Assembly (NCBI GenBank): GCA_035477595.1
Contig: DATIKM010000142.1
Span: forward strand, 1-64,000
Direction: 5' to 3'
DNA: 64,000 bases
Origin: DATIKM01 sp035477595
Lineage (GTDB): Bacteria > Armatimonadota > Chthonomonadetes > Chthonomonadales > CAJBBX01
Part shown: in pieces, positions 25,501-35,014 of the stretch
How the letters are laid out: every line of letters begins with the position of its first letter
Numbering within the stretch: position 1 is the first letter of the stretch
Made by a program: the position numbers and the translations under genes
The notes under the pieces: generated by a model
What the model was told of the DNA's origin: nothing
What the model saw: the letters and a program-made list of their open reading frames with translations, nothing else
Database searches by the model: none

Positions 25501-25724
25501 AGACGGGCGGCCCTGCGGAAGGCCTGCACTCGGTTGGTGACCTGCAGCTTGTCGTATATGTTAGCGAGGTGGAAGTCGACGGTCCGCTTGCTCACATAGA
25601 GCATGTCGGCAACTTCCTTGCTCGAGCGCCCTTCGATGACCAGTGTCAGCACCTCGATCTCGCGCTTCGTGAGCTTTATTGCCTCCTCGTCTGGCCTGCG
25701 TTCCCGCACTGCCATGCTACTCAC
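25464..25724 (-). CDS. single-domain LuxR/GerE-type HTH regulator
   Basis: 86 residues, almost entirely a GerE helix-turn-helix: LTKREIEVLTLVIEGRS, EVADMLYVSKRTVDFHLANI, YDKLQVTNRVQAFRRA. The recognition helix is intact (VSKRTVDFH). No receiver or ligand domain is attached, so control must come from a partner, from its level, or not at all. The start is the ATG 4-5 bases after AGGAG; a second Met three codons later is possible. It is the first gene before the DUF2325 gene on the minus strand, with about 310 bases between them. Confidence 0.9.
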   Translation of the reverse strand: MSSMAVRERRPDEEAIKLTKREIEVLTLVIEGRSSKEVADMLYVSKRTVDFHLANIYDKLQVTNRVQAFRRAARLGLIPFDPQSGD

Positions 25725-25893
25725 TCATGGTGCTCCTTTACTCCAGATCCGGGCTCCGGTGATTCCAGCAGGATCGCCGGCAGAGGGATTGTTCCACAAG
25801 GCCCCTGTGTATCCCATAGAATTGCCGCCCGCACGGATACGGGCTTCCAGAGTCGTGCGTGGGCGCGGGAGACACCAGGTTGCACCGCCAGGA

Positions 25894-28206
25894 TCAGTCC
25901 ACCGGCTGTGGCAGCATGCCCGCAGCCTCGATCCACCGACGGTACTCGCTCACGTCGAACGGCGGGTGGCCGCACAGGTAGTGAGATCGGCCCTGGCCAA
26001 GCGGGCTCGTCCACGCGATGGCGTACATCCGGCGCCAGCTGGCAAGGTGGGCGACGCGCGCGATGGTGGTGGCGGAGTCCGCCCGAGCCAGCGCCTCGCC
26101 ACCGGCCATGGCCTCGCCGGTGTCGACGTCGCGCACGGAGTAGGCGACCGGCAGGTCCTCCCGCGTGTCATTGCAGGCGACGAGGTCCTGGCCCCACGCC
26201 GCGGGCTCGCGCAGCATCAACAGGAGCGGCTGTTGCGCGGTCCGCAGGAAGTGGAAGGCCAGTTTGCGCCGGCCGTAGTAGTCGACCACGGCGTCGGAGA
26301 ACTGGGGCCAGCCGTCGATCAGGTTCCACCACAGGATGCCCGTCCGGCGCCACTTCGCGCCCCGGAAGAGCTCAACGAAGTGCTTCTTAGCCTCTGCCTG
26401 GCATGCCTGGCTCGCCCACGAGAAGGCCTCCAGGTTGTCGGGGGTCTCCCCGAACATCTCGCGCACCTGGTTGGCCATCAACGCGACACGGTAGTCGTAC
26501 GCGTTCACGCCGGGAACAGGGGACGTGGCGTGCAGGAGCCACTCGGGGTTGTCCGTATAGGGCCACAGGCGGTCGGGCGACAGGAACTGGCGGAGCGACT
26601 CCGGAGAGGGGCAGCCGTGGTAGCCGACCTCGCTGGCGAAGTGACATAGCGACTCGGCGTAGTAGGCGCTCCGGAAGTAGTCCCTCGGTCCCCACAGGTG
26701 GTTCTCGGGCAGCCAGCGCTCCCCAGCCACGAAGGCCTCCCGGTCAATGTAGGGCGAGCTGGGGAGGTAGGGACGCGAGGGGTCCTCATCGCGCAGGACT
26801 TGGGGCAGCACGCAGCGCGTCAGCGCGTTCTCGTTCGGGTCGCGCGCGCGCCCGCTCCAGCCGTATGCCATGTCGCACTCGTTGTCGCCCGCCCAGAGCG
26901 CGATGCAGGCGTGCTGGCGGAGCCGCCGGACGACCTTGCGCGCCTCCTCACCGAGCGCCGCCTGGAACGAGGGCGCCTGTGGGTACACCGCGCATGCCAT
27001 GGCGAAGTCCTGCCACACGAGGACGCCCCGGCGGTCCAGCAGATCGTAGAAGCGGTCGCTCTCGTAGACATTGCCGCCCCAGCAGCGCACCATGTTGCAC
27101 CCGGCTTCGTCGAGCAATCCGACGGCGCGGTCCACGCGCTCGATATCGCGGGAGTGGTAGGCGTCAAGCGGCACCCAGTTCGTGCCGAGTGCGAAGAAGC
27201 GCTCGCCGTTGACACGGAAGCAGAACTCGCCTCGGCCCTGCGAGTCGGTCGTGCTTGTGCGGTCCAGCCCCACGGTGCGAATGCCGGCGGAGAGCGAGAG
27301 CGCGTCGACCTCCTCGCCGTCGCGGCTCAGCCGGACGCGCACTTCGTAGAGCGCCGGCTCTCCGCGCCCGCGCGGCCACCAAAGCTTCGGCTTCTCGATC
27401 CGGAAGCGCAACACCCCGGCGCAGGAGAGCGCCGGCGCTCGCGTTTCGAACCGCGACCCATCGCACGCCCCCTCCGCCGCCATCTGCCAGCCGGGCTCGT
27501 TCGGAATGCGGCCCTGGTAGCTCAGCGCCATGTCGGCGTAGGAGCCGTCCGGTCCTATCGAGAGCGTGTCTAGGTAGGCCCACTCGAGGCGCGCGCGAGG
27601 GAGGCAGCGGAGGCTGACGGGGCGCCAGATGCCTGCGGAGACAGCGCGCGGCATGATATCCCACCCGTACGTGTGGGGCGCTTTGCGAACCCAGAGGCCT
27701 TCGAACCCGGTGGGCTGCGCAGCAAGGCCCGGCGCGTGCGGGTAGGCTCCAGCCTCCGGCACGGCGGGCCGGATGGCCACCACCAGCTCGTTGTCGCCGC
27801 GCAGCAGGCCGTTCACGCAGAAGGTGTGCTCGACGAGCATGTTGGCAGTCGAGCCGAGGAGGCAACCGTTGAGGTAGACGTCGGCGAAGCAATCGAGCCC
27901 CTCGAAGGTGAGGAGCGAGTCGCGTTCCGGGCGGTCCTCGGCCTCGAAGCGCCGGAAGTACCAGAGGCGCGCGTTCTCGTAGCGGAAGAAGCGCGTTATG
28001 CTCATGCCCACAAAGGGCTCGGGCTCGATTCCGTTCGCCACAAGATCGAGCTCGAAGTTGCCCGGCACCCGCGCCGGAATCAGCGGGAGCCCGCTTGCCC
28101 CGAGGGCATCTGCGGTGGGCTCGACGGTCGCTTCCGGGTCGAGCGTGTAGACGAGCGACCACTCGCCGCTGAGGTCGTGGAGCGGCTGGCCGCGGCGCAT
28201 GTCCAT
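25894..28206 (-). CDS. GH2 family beta-mannosidase-type glycosidase
   Basis: 770 residues from ATG GAC ATG behind GGAGG. A jelly-roll N-terminus (WYFRRFEAE, YLNGCLLGSTANMLVEHTF) and an Ig-like domain lead to a TIM barrel with FFALGTNWVPLDAY and MVRCWGGNVYES, as in mannosidase-like GH2 enzymes. LWAGDNECD gives the acid/base Glu443 and HFASEVGYHG the nucleophile Glu526. No signal peptide was seen, so it may act on imported oligosaccharides. It follows a HEAT-repeat exported protein and a Tat-exported Gfo/Idh/MocA on the same strand, forming a glycan-use operon. Beta-mannosidase is the best guess. Confidence 0.9.
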   Translation of the reverse strand: MDMRRGQPLHDLSGEWSLVYTLDPEATVEPTADALGASGLPLIPARVPGNFELDLVANGIEPEPFVGMSITRFFRYENARLWYFRRFEAEDRPERDSLLTFEGLDCFADVYLNGCLLGSTANMLVEHTFCVNGLLRGDNELVVAIRPAVPEAGAYPHAPGLAAQPTGFEGLWVRKAPHTYGWDIMPRAVSAGIWRPVSLRCLPRARLEWAYLDTLSIGPDGSYADMALSYQGRIPNEPGWQMAAEGACDGSRFETRAPALSCAGVLRFRIEKPKLWWPRGRGEPALYEVRVRLSRDGEEVDALSLSAGIRTVGLDRTSTTDSQGRGEFCFRVNGERFFALGTNWVPLDAYHSRDIERVDRAVGLLDEAGCNMVRCWGGNVYESDRFYDLLDRRGVLVWQDFAMACAVYPQAPSFQAALGEEARKVVRRLRQHACIALWAGDNECDMAYGWSGRARDPNENALTRCVLPQVLRDEDPSRPYLPSSPYIDREAFVAGERWLPENHLWGPRDYFRSAYYAESLCHFASEVGYHGCPSPESLRQFLSPDRLWPYTDNPEWLLHATSPVPGVNAYDYRVALMANQVREMFGETPDNLEAFSWASQACQAEAKKHFVELFRGAKWRRTGILWWNLIDGWPQFSDAVVDYYGRRKLAFHFLRTAQQPLLLMLREPAAWGQDLVACNDTREDLPVAYSVRDVDTGEAMAGGEALARADSATTIARVAHLASWRRMYAIAWTSPLGQGRSHYLCGHPPFDVSEYRRWIEAAGMLPQPVD

Positions 28207-28221
28207 CCGGAGCCTCCGGGC

Positions 28222-30768
28222 TCAGTGGTTGGCAGGAAGCGCAGATGGCAGGGCGATACGCAGGCCGGTCGCGGGGCCGCCACCGGGCTCTGTGAACCGC
28301 GCGACGGCGCCCCATCCCATGACGTTCTGGGTGATCTTCATCATCAGGTGGTTCCAGCCCGCGCGGGTTCGCACGGGCACCCTGTGCTGCGCCGGCGCCA
28401 CGGCGCGCTGGGTGTTGACGGCCAGGACCACCTGCCCGTTCCACCACACCTTGGCGCCATCGTCGCTACCCATCTCCAGCACGAGGTCGCGCTCGGTCTC
28501 AGACCAGACGGCCGTGCGCATGTAGGCGACCTTCTGGGTCCCCGGGTAGAGCGCGAGGAGGTCCATGAGCCATGGCTCCTGGGCCGAGGCGCCCGCGGGC
28601 AGCGGCCTCCACGGCACTGCTGCGGCCTCGTCAGGCTTCTCGGGCGGGAACGGGATGTCGAAGAGCTGCAGGCACTCGGCCCCCTCCTGCTGATATGCCG
28701 GCGAGACCTCCCACGCGACGACGAAGTCGGCGAAGCGGTCCATCACCGCGAGCGCCGCTGCCGCCCTAGTGCGCGCGCCCTCGTTGGCCGAGGACGCCGC
28801 GATGGGAGCGAGGACAGCGCGCACGCGCTCCGGGTAGGCGCCTGAGAGCGCCAGACCGATCTGCACTATGGTCGTCTGCGCCTCCTCTGCCAGCTCGGGG
28901 TCGTTGGCGAGCTCCGCCGCGAGGTCGAGTGCCTCGATCGAGTGCAGCCTTGCCAGGCCCGCGAGGACGATCTTCCTCTCCGCGGCATTGCGCGCGAGGC
29001 CCAGTGCTTCCCGGTACAGGCCGAGCGCTTCGTCCGCGCGGCGGCGCTCATTGGCGCCGATCATGCGAACCCAACCCCGCAGCGCGAGCGTGCGCTGGCG
29101 CGGGTCCGTGGCGGTCCTGGCGGTGCGGAGCAGGTCGGCCATCGGCGCGTCGTCCGGCCACTCGGTAAGGAGCCGTAGGGCGTGCATGCGGACGTCGGCT
29201 TCTTCATCGGCGAGTGCGGCGCAGAGCGCGGTCAGCGACGCCGGCCCTCCGAGGTCCGCAAGGATGCTAAGGAGGTCAATACGGTCCTGCTGAGCACGGG
29301 CTGCCGGCACCCGGCTGGCTATCGCGTCCGAGGCGCGTCCTGTGCCCGCGCCTCGTCGCCCCACCTCCGTGACCGCCGCGATGGCGTCGCCCCGCTCCTC
29401 AGCCGGCGTGGCGAGCAGCGCGTCCAGCATCACCCCGAGGTGCGCCGGGCCGGCCATGGCTCCCAGAAAGCGCATGGCGGCGGCGCGCATGGTGGCCTCG
29501 CGGCTCTGCACGACAGCGAGCACGCGCGGCATGGCGCCCGCGGCGCGCCGCGAGGTGAGGGCGTCGATGGCGGCGGCGCGCAGCGCGGCAGCGCCCTGTG
29601 TGGCCGCCGCGGCAAGCGCCGTGTCCACGCCTGCGCCTCGCAGGACGGCCAAGCTCCGCAGGGCTTCCCGCGAGCCTGCGGCGGCAGCCCGGACAAGGAC
29701 CGGCACCGCCCTCGCATCGCCAGTGCGGCCGAGAGCCCGCAGCGCCGCCGACCGAACCGGCTCCTGCTCCGAGACCGCGCGCAGCACCGCGGCGCACGCG
29801 GCCGCGTCGCCTCGGTCGCTCAGCGCCTCGAGCAGAAGCACGCGCGCGGCAGCCGAGGGCAGACGCGGGAGGTGTTCGGCGATGCGCGACGTCAGCGCGG
29901 CGCCGGGGAGGTCGCGCACGAGCCCGAGAGCGGCCCGCTGCCGGAGCGTGCCGTTCTCGCCGAGCGCACCGAGCAGCAGCGGCACGCCGGCGGGACCGCT
30001 TGCCCGCACCTCCAACCGGAGCGCACCTGCCTGCACGGAGGGGGCAGCGCCCGCGCCCGCCGCGGTTCGGGCTGCGGTGACTGCGCTGGCTTGGTCGCCG
30101 CGCGCGAGCAACCGCTCGCCGAGGGCGATGAGAGCGTGTGCGGCCGCGGACCGGTGCGGCTCGGGCCAGCGCGCCCGAGCCGCTCGCAGGGCCGCCAGTC
30201 CACGCGCGTCGCCAATGCGGCCCAGGGCGTCTGCCGCGGCCAGGGCGACTTCGCCCGGTGCAGAGCCCTGGGCGGAGCCGGCGACGATGGTCGCGAGCTC
30301 AGGCGCTGCAGCCACGCTCCGGCGCTCGCCCAGAGCCGCGACCACGGCGGGCCGCACGGCGGGTGTCGCCGTGTGCACGTGTCGCCGCAGCATTGCGTCC
30401 GCCGTCGCGCCCTCGATACGTGCAAGCGCCAGGAGAGCGTAGTGCGCGAGGACCTGGTCCGTGAGCAGCCCCGCCAGGGCGGGCGCCTCCTGGTCCGAGG
30501 CGACGAGGACGAGCATCCGGCATGCAAACTTCTTCGCCTCGGTGGATGCATCGGACGTAAGCAGGGCCGCTAGCTGTCGGGCGGCGTCGCGCCGGCCCGC
30601 CGGCGTCCTGCGGCTCGCGTCGATCCAGGACGCCACGGCGTCCAGTGCGGACCGGTCCGGTCCGTAGCGGAAGGCCCGGAGCTGGTCGATCGGAGATGGC
30701 TGAGCTGTCGCCATACCGCAGGCGAGGAGCGCGAGCGCCAGGGCGGCGATGAGTGTGCGGAGGGTCAT
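28222..30768 (-). CDS. exported HEAT-repeat protein with C-terminal beta domain
   Basis: 848 residues from the ATG at 30768 behind GGGAG. A signal peptide (MTLRTLIAALALALLACGM) is followed by some 650 residues of HEAT-like alpha repeats, Ala/Arg/Leu-rich with recurring ALRALGRTGDARAVPVLVR-type units. The last 120 residues form a beta domain: YMRTAVWSETERDL, MGSDDGAKVWWNGQVVLAVN, and GWNHLMMKITQ. This pattern recurs in secreted planctomycete and armatimonad proteins. It probably acts as a protein- or glycan-binding scaffold outside the cytoplasm. There is no catalytic motif. It lies 15 bases before the GH2 gene and 79 after the Gfo/Idh/MocA gene. Confidence 0.85.
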   Translation of the reverse strand: MTLRTLIAALALALLACGMATAQPSPIDQLRAFRYGPDRSALDAVASWIDASRRTPAGRRDAARQLAALLTSDASTEAKKFACRMLVLVASDQEAPALAGLLTDQVLAHYALLALARIEGATADAMLRRHVHTATPAVRPAVVAALGERRSVAAAPELATIVAGSAQGSAPGEVALAAADALGRIGDARGLAALRAARARWPEPHRSAAAHALIALGERLLARGDQASAVTAARTAAGAGAAPSVQAGALRLEVRASGPAGVPLLLGALGENGTLRQRAALGLVRDLPGAALTSRIAEHLPRLPSAAARVLLLEALSDRGDAAACAAVLRAVSEQEPVRSAALRALGRTGDARAVPVLVRAAAAGSREALRSLAVLRGAGVDTALAAAATQGAAALRAAAIDALTSRRAAGAMPRVLAVVQSREATMRAAAMRFLGAMAGPAHLGVMLDALLATPAEERGDAIAAVTEVGRRGAGTGRASDAIASRVPAARAQQDRIDLLSILADLGGPASLTALCAALADEEADVRMHALRLLTEWPDDAPMADLLRTARTATDPRQRTLALRGWVRMIGANERRRADEALGLYREALGLARNAAERKIVLAGLARLHSIEALDLAAELANDPELAEEAQTTIVQIGLALSGAYPERVRAVLAPIAASSANEGARTRAAAALAVMDRFADFVVAWEVSPAYQQEGAECLQLFDIPFPPEKPDEAAAVPWRPLPAGASAQEPWLMDLLALYPGTQKVAYMRTAVWSETERDLVLEMGSDDGAKVWWNGQVVLAVNTQRAVAPAQHRVPVRTRAGWNHLMMKITQNVMGWGAVARFTEPGGGPATGLRIALPSALPANH

Positions 30769-30847
30769 GCAGGGCTCCCAGAGGCGCGCGCAGGCTGCAA
30801 ACGCGCGGCGGGCAGGGCTCTCGCCGCGCTGGGCGATGGACGCCGTC

Positions 30848-32161
30848 CTAGACCCTCCACGGCGCCCGCATCGGCCGCGCGATGAGTCGGTCGGCCTCGG
30901 CGTCGTTGACGAAGCGCTCGCGGACGGGGTCCCATCGGACAGGCCGCCCAAGCTCGTAGGCGATGTTCCCCAGGTGGCACACTGAGATGGAGCGCGACGC
31001 AGTATCGATGTCGCAACCCGCGCGCCCGCCGCGGCGGATGGCGTCGATGAAGTCGGTGTGGTGGTTGTCAGCTTCGTGCAGACGGATGTCGTTCGGCCGC
31101 AACTGCACCCGCTTGAGGTGCTCGGGCCAGGTCTTGAGGTCGTAGCGCCAGACAGCGATCTTGCCCTCGGAGCCCACGAAGAGCACGCCGTTGCCGTCTG
31201 GCGACTCGCGGGTCGTGCGGTCGGTGTCGCGCGTCATCACGACGCCGTTGGCGTAGCGGTAGGTCAGGACGCGGACATCGCGACCGTTGGGCGGCACGAT
31301 CTCGACGGGGCCGCTGCGCTCCAGTCCGACGCCCCACTGCGCGATGTCGAAGTGGTGGGCGCCCCAGTTCGTCATTTCGCCGCCGGAGAAGTCGCGATAG
31401 GCCATCCAGCCGCCGACGTAGGCGCTGTTGAAAGGCCGCCACGGGGCGGGACCGAGCCACATGTCGTAGTCGAGCCACTCCGGCACCGGTTCGGCGGGCA
31501 GGTGGCTGTCGCGGTAGACTGGCGGCCCGCCCACCCCCACGACCACCTCTCGGAGCTGGCCGATGTAGCCGTTGCGAACCAGCTCGCAGGTGAAGCGGAA
31601 GGAGTGGCTCGACCGCTGCTGGGTCCCAACCTGCAGCACCGTCCCGCAGCGCCGCACCGTCTCGCGCAGCTGGATCGCCTCAGCGATGGTCAGGGATATC
31701 GGCTTCTCGCAGAAGGCGTGCTTGCCTGCGCGCGCGGCCGCAGCGGTGATCGGGCTGTGCCAACGGTCGCCGGTGGCGATGAGCACCGCGTCTATGTCTT
31801 TGCGGGCGAGGAGCTCGCGGAAGTCCCGGTAGGCGGCGCAGTCCTGGTTCCCGTAGCGCTGGTTCACCAGGTTGCGCGCGTTCCCCAGCCGCTGGGCGTT
31901 CACATCGCAGAGGGCGACCACCCGGACGTCGTCGCGGCCCACGAGGCCGCCGGAGGGCGCCCAGACGCCGCCGACCACGTGCTGTGTACCCATACCGCCG
32001 ACGCCGATGCACCCCATGACCAGCCGATCGCCAGGGGCCGTCAGACCACCGCGCCCGAGCGCACTGGCAGGAACGATCTGCGGTATGGCCACCGCGCCCG
32101 CGGCGCCAGCGAGAAACGAACGGCGCGACACGGGTCTGTTGGATGGCGAGCGCTGGGGCAT
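30848..32161 (-). CDS. Tat-exported Gfo/Idh/MocA-family oxidoreductase
   Basis: 437 residues with a twin-arginine signal (VSRRSFLAGAAGAVAI). The Rossmann domain shows MGCIGVGGMGTQH, ALCDVNAQRLGNA, and the signature AFCEKPISLT. The C-terminal half contains WLGPAPWRPFNSAYVGGW and GGEMTNWGAHHFD, typical of the Bacteroidetes/Planctomycetes/Armatimonadota exported subgroup. Export with a bound NAD(H) through Tat implies periplasmic sugar oxidation or isomerisation. It leads the operon with the HEAT protein and GH2 glycosidase and is divergent from the serpin gene. The substrate is unknown. Confidence 0.92.
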   Translation of the reverse strand: MPQRSPSNRPVSRRSFLAGAAGAVAIPQIVPASALGRGGLTAPGDRLVMGCIGVGGMGTQHVVGGVWAPSGGLVGRDDVRVVALCDVNAQRLGNARNLVNQRYGNQDCAAYRDFRELLARKDIDAVLIATGDRWHSPITAAAARAGKHAFCEKPISLTIAEAIQLRETVRRCGTVLQVGTQQRSSHSFRFTCELVRNGYIGQLREVVVGVGGPPVYRDSHLPAEPVPEWLDYDMWLGPAPWRPFNSAYVGGWMAYRDFSGGEMTNWGAHHFDIAQWGVGLERSGPVEIVPPNGRDVRVLTYRYANGVVMTRDTDRTTRESPDGNGVLFVGSEGKIAVWRYDLKTWPEHLKRVQLRPNDIRLHEADNHHTDFIDAIRRGGRAGCDIDTASRSISVCHLGNIAYELGRPVRWDPVRERFVNDAEADRLIARPMRAPWRV

Positions 32162-32280
32162 GGGTCACCTCGCGAGATGCGGGCCGCGCTGCGCCCCGGA
32201 TGGCGCCGCGCGCGCTGCTTAGTACAACCCGGCGTCGCCTGTCTCCTGCCGGGCGGCCGGTGTGGCCGGCACATCCGCGT

Positions 32281-32309
32281 TTGACGCGCGTGCTGTGCGG
32301 CGATAGAAT
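32281..32309 (+). promoter_or_regulatory. housekeeping-type promoter of the serpin gene
   Basis: TTGACG (32281-32286) and TAGAAT (32304-32309) separated by 17 bases, matching the sigma-70/sigma-A consensus at 5 of 6 positions each. The predicted start point is near 32316, giving a leader of about 30 bases to the ATG at 32345. Confidence 0.8.
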
Positions 32310-32344
32310 GCCTGTGGGTACAGCTGTGGGCCGAGGAGGACGCC

Positions 32345-33604
32345 ATGAACCGGATCCGTGTCGCTGCATCGCTGTGTGTTGCGCTGGGATGGCTGGCGAG
32401 CGCGGGGTGCGGCTCCGGTAACGGCGCCGCGCAGGCGGACCGCGGCGCTCGCTCGGCGGACCTGAAGGTCGAGCCGAAGCTCGTGACCGCCATGAACGAC
32501 TTCGGTTTCCGGCTGCACAGGCAGTTGCTCGCGGCCGATCCGACCGGGAACGTGTTCCTCTCGCCGACGAGCATCCAGCTCGCGCTGGGGATGGCGTTCA
32601 ATGGCGCGCGAGCCGAGACCCGGACCGCCATGGCGGCGGCGCTCGGCTACGGCGACCTCACCACCGAGCAAGTGAACGAGGCCAACAAGGGCCTCCTAGA
32701 GCTGCTTGCGAACCCCGACCCGAAGGTGGATCTCTACATCGCCAACGCGGTGTGGGCGCGGAGCGGCATGACCTTCGACCCCGGCTTCCTGCAGCGCACG
32801 CGCGACTCGTTCCTGGCGCAGCAGGAGACCGTCGACTTCAGCCAGCCCGAGGCGGCCCAGCGCATCAACGCGTGGGTCAGCGACCGCACCGCGAAGCGCA
32901 TCCCCGAGATCGTGACGGCAGACGCCATCCGCGACGCCATTCTCGTGCTGACGAACGCGGTCTACTTCAAGGCGGGCTGGACAGACGCGTTCCAGGTTGC
33001 CGCCACATCGCCCGCGGAGTTCGCCCAGGCCAGCGGCAAGCCGGCGACCGTGCCCATGATGCGCCGAAGCGGGCAGTTCTCCTACGCCGAGACGGACCAA
33101 TACCAGGCCGTGCGGTTGCCCTACGCGGGCAGGCAGGTCGGCATGGTCGTGGTGCTTCCGCGCCCGGGTGTGAAGCTGGCCGACGTGGCTGGCGCTCTGA
33201 ACGGCGCGAAGTGGCGCGAACTGCGCTCAGGCATGGCGATGCGGCCCGGCGAGGTGCGCCTGCCGAGGTTCAAGGCCAGGACCTCCGCGTCGCTGAAGAC
33301 GTCGCTCTCCGCGCTCGGCATGGGGATCGCGTTCGACCCGGGCCGAGCGGACCTCAACGGGGTTCTGCCGGAGGGCGCCACCACAGAGCGCGTGTACATC
33401 TCGGACGCGCTCCACAGGACCGTCCTGACGGTCGATGAGCAGGGAACCGAGGCCGCTGCTGCGACGGCCGTGATCGTGGGGATTACCAGCGCACCGGCGG
33501 GCGAGCCGTTCCGGATGGTGGTGGACCGGCCGTTCCTGCTTGCCATTGAGGACGAGCCGACCGGGGTGATCCTGTTCGTAGGGTCCATCGGCCAGCCCGA
33601 GTAG
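32345..33604 (+). CDS. serpin lipoprotein (inhibitory-type)
   Basis: 419 residues behind GAGGAGGACGCC. A lipobox ending LASAGC anchors it to a membrane. The serpin fold is clear: NVFLSPTSIQLALGMAFNGA, LVLTNAVYFKAGW, MMRRSGQFSYAE, and the C-terminal RPFLLAIEDEPTGVILFVG. The hinge of the reactive loop reads DEQGTEAAAATAV, with small residues at P12-P9 as in inhibitory serpins. Counting from the hinge puts Thr at P1 and Ser at P1' (GIT/SAP), suggesting an elastase- or subtilisin-like target rather than a trypsin. It has its own promoter and is followed 38 bases later by an alpha-L-fucosidase. Confidence 0.95.
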   Translation: MNRIRVAASLCVALGWLASAGCGSGNGAAQADRGARSADLKVEPKLVTAMNDFGFRLHRQLLAADPTGNVFLSPTSIQLALGMAFNGARAETRTAMAAALGYGDLTTEQVNEANKGLLELLANPDPKVDLYIANAVWARSGMTFDPGFLQRTRDSFLAQQETVDFSQPEAAQRINAWVSDRTAKRIPEIVTADAIRDAILVLTNAVYFKAGWTDAFQVAATSPAEFAQASGKPATVPMMRRSGQFSYAETDQYQAVRLPYAGRQVGMVVVLPRPGVKLADVAGALNGAKWRELRSGMAMRPGEVRLPRFKARTSASLKTSLSALGMGIAFDPGRADLNGVLPEGATTERVYISDALHRTVLTVDEQGTEAAAATAVIVGITSAPAGEPFRMVVDRPFLLAIEDEPTGVILFVGSIGQPE

Positions 33605-33642
33605 CTCACCGCACGCACCAAACCCTTCTGGAGGTCAGCCCA

Positions 33643-35001
33643 ATGGTACGCCCCTGGCTGTGTCTGTCACTTGCGTTCGTCCTTGCCGGGGTCGCGGCGC
33701 CGTCCATCGCGGTCCCGCGCGCCGCCGATGCGCAGGAGACCGCCGCTGAACGCGACCGGAGGATGAGCTGGTTCCGGGAGGCGCGCTTCGGGCTCTTCAT
33801 CCACTGGGGGCTCTACGCGCTGCCCGCCGGCGAATGGAACGGCCGGACCATTCCCGGAATCGGCGAGTGGATCATGTACAACGCGCGCATACCGGTCGAC
33901 CAGTACGAGCCGCTGGCGAGGCAGTTCAACCCGGTTCGGTTCAACGCGCGGGCCTGGGCCAGAATGGCGAGGGCCGCGGGCATGAGGTACGTGGTGATCA
34001 CCAGCAAGCACCACGACGGTTTCTCCCTCTTCGACGCCCGCAACAGCACCTACGACGTTATGGCGACACCCTTTGGCCGTGACGTGATCAGGGAGCTGGC
34101 AGCGGCCTGCAGGGCCGAGGGCCTGCGCTTCGGCGTCTACTACTCCATCATGGACTGGCACCACCCCGACTATCTACCGCGCCGGCCCTGGGACACGCGG
34201 CCGGCCGAGGGCGCGAACTTCGACCGGTACGTGGAGTACATGAAGGACCACCTGCGCCAGCTCGTGCAGGATTACGGACCGCTGGCCGTCCTCTGGTTCG
34301 ACGGTGAGTGGGAGCCGACCTGGACCCATGAGCGCGGCCAGGACCTCTACCGGTTCGTGCGGGGCCTGCAGCCCAACATCCTCGTGAATAACCGCGTGGA
34401 CAAGGGCCGACAGGGAATGCAGGGCATGACGAGGCCCGGAGCATACGCAGGTGACTTCGGCACGCCCGAGCAGGAGGTGCCCGCCACCGGCCTCCCGGGC
34501 GTCGACTGGGAATCCTGCATGACGATGAACGACACGTGGGGCTTCCGCAAGGACGACCACAACTGGAAGTCGACGCCCACGCTGATTCGCATGCTCGTCG
34601 ACGTGGTGTCGAAGGGTGGCAACCTGCTCCTGAACGTCGGACCGACGGCGGAGGGGCTCATCCCGGAGCCCAGCGTGGAGCGCCTCGCCGCCATAGGGCG
34701 GTGGATGGCGACGAACCGCGAGAGCATCCACGGCTGTGGCCCGTCGGGCCTGCCGCAACCCGCTTGGGGCCGGACCACCGCTCGCCCGGGCAGGCTCTAT
34801 CTCCACGTCTTCGACTGGCCGGCGGACCGCCGCGTCACCGTTCCCTACCCGGAGGGCGGCGTGACTCGGGTAGTGGCGCTGGCAGCGCGGCGCACGCCGA
34901 TCCGGTGGACGCGCGAAGGCGGCAATCTGGTGGTTGAGCTGCCGGCGGCGCCGCTCGATCCCGTGAACACGGTCATCGCGATCCACACGCGGCGGCGCTG
35001 A
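33643..35001 (+). CDS. alpha-L-fucosidase, GH29
   Basis: 452 residues, ATG behind CTGGAGG. A signal peptide (MVRPWLCLSLAFVLAGV) is followed by the GH29 barrel: WFREARFGLFIHWGLYAL, VITSKHHDGFSLF, VYYSIMDWHHPDY, and AVLWFDGEW with the nucleophile at Asp220. The later KGGNLLLNVGPTAEG is also diagnostic. The C-terminal beta domain is short. It should remove fucose from extracellular or periplasmic glycans. It probably shares the serpin promoter and converges with a GH38 alpha-mannosidase, which together suggest fucosylated, mannose-containing substrates. Confidence 0.95.
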   Translation: MVRPWLCLSLAFVLAGVAAPSIAVPRAADAQETAAERDRRMSWFREARFGLFIHWGLYALPAGEWNGRTIPGIGEWIMYNARIPVDQYEPLARQFNPVRFNARAWARMARAAGMRYVVITSKHHDGFSLFDARNSTYDVMATPFGRDVIRELAAACRAEGLRFGVYYSIMDWHHPDYLPRRPWDTRPAEGANFDRYVEYMKDHLRQLVQDYGPLAVLWFDGEWEPTWTHERGQDLYRFVRGLQPNILVNNRVDKGRQGMQGMTRPGAYAGDFGTPEQEVPATGLPGVDWESCMTMNDTWGFRKDDHNWKSTPTLIRMLVDVVSKGGNLLLNVGPTAEGLIPEPSVERLAAIGRWMATNRESIHGCGPSGLPQPAWGRTTARPGRLYLHVFDWPADRRVTVPYPEGGVTRVVALAARRTPIRWTREGGNLVVELPAAPLDPVNTVIAIHTRRR

Positions 35002-35014
35002 GCGGCCCGGTCGC

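Noticed and set aside
25721..26014. A 97-residue minus-strand reading just before luxR
   Set aside because: Overlaps the GH2 3' end in another frame, is Pro/Arg-rich, and lacks a ribosome site.
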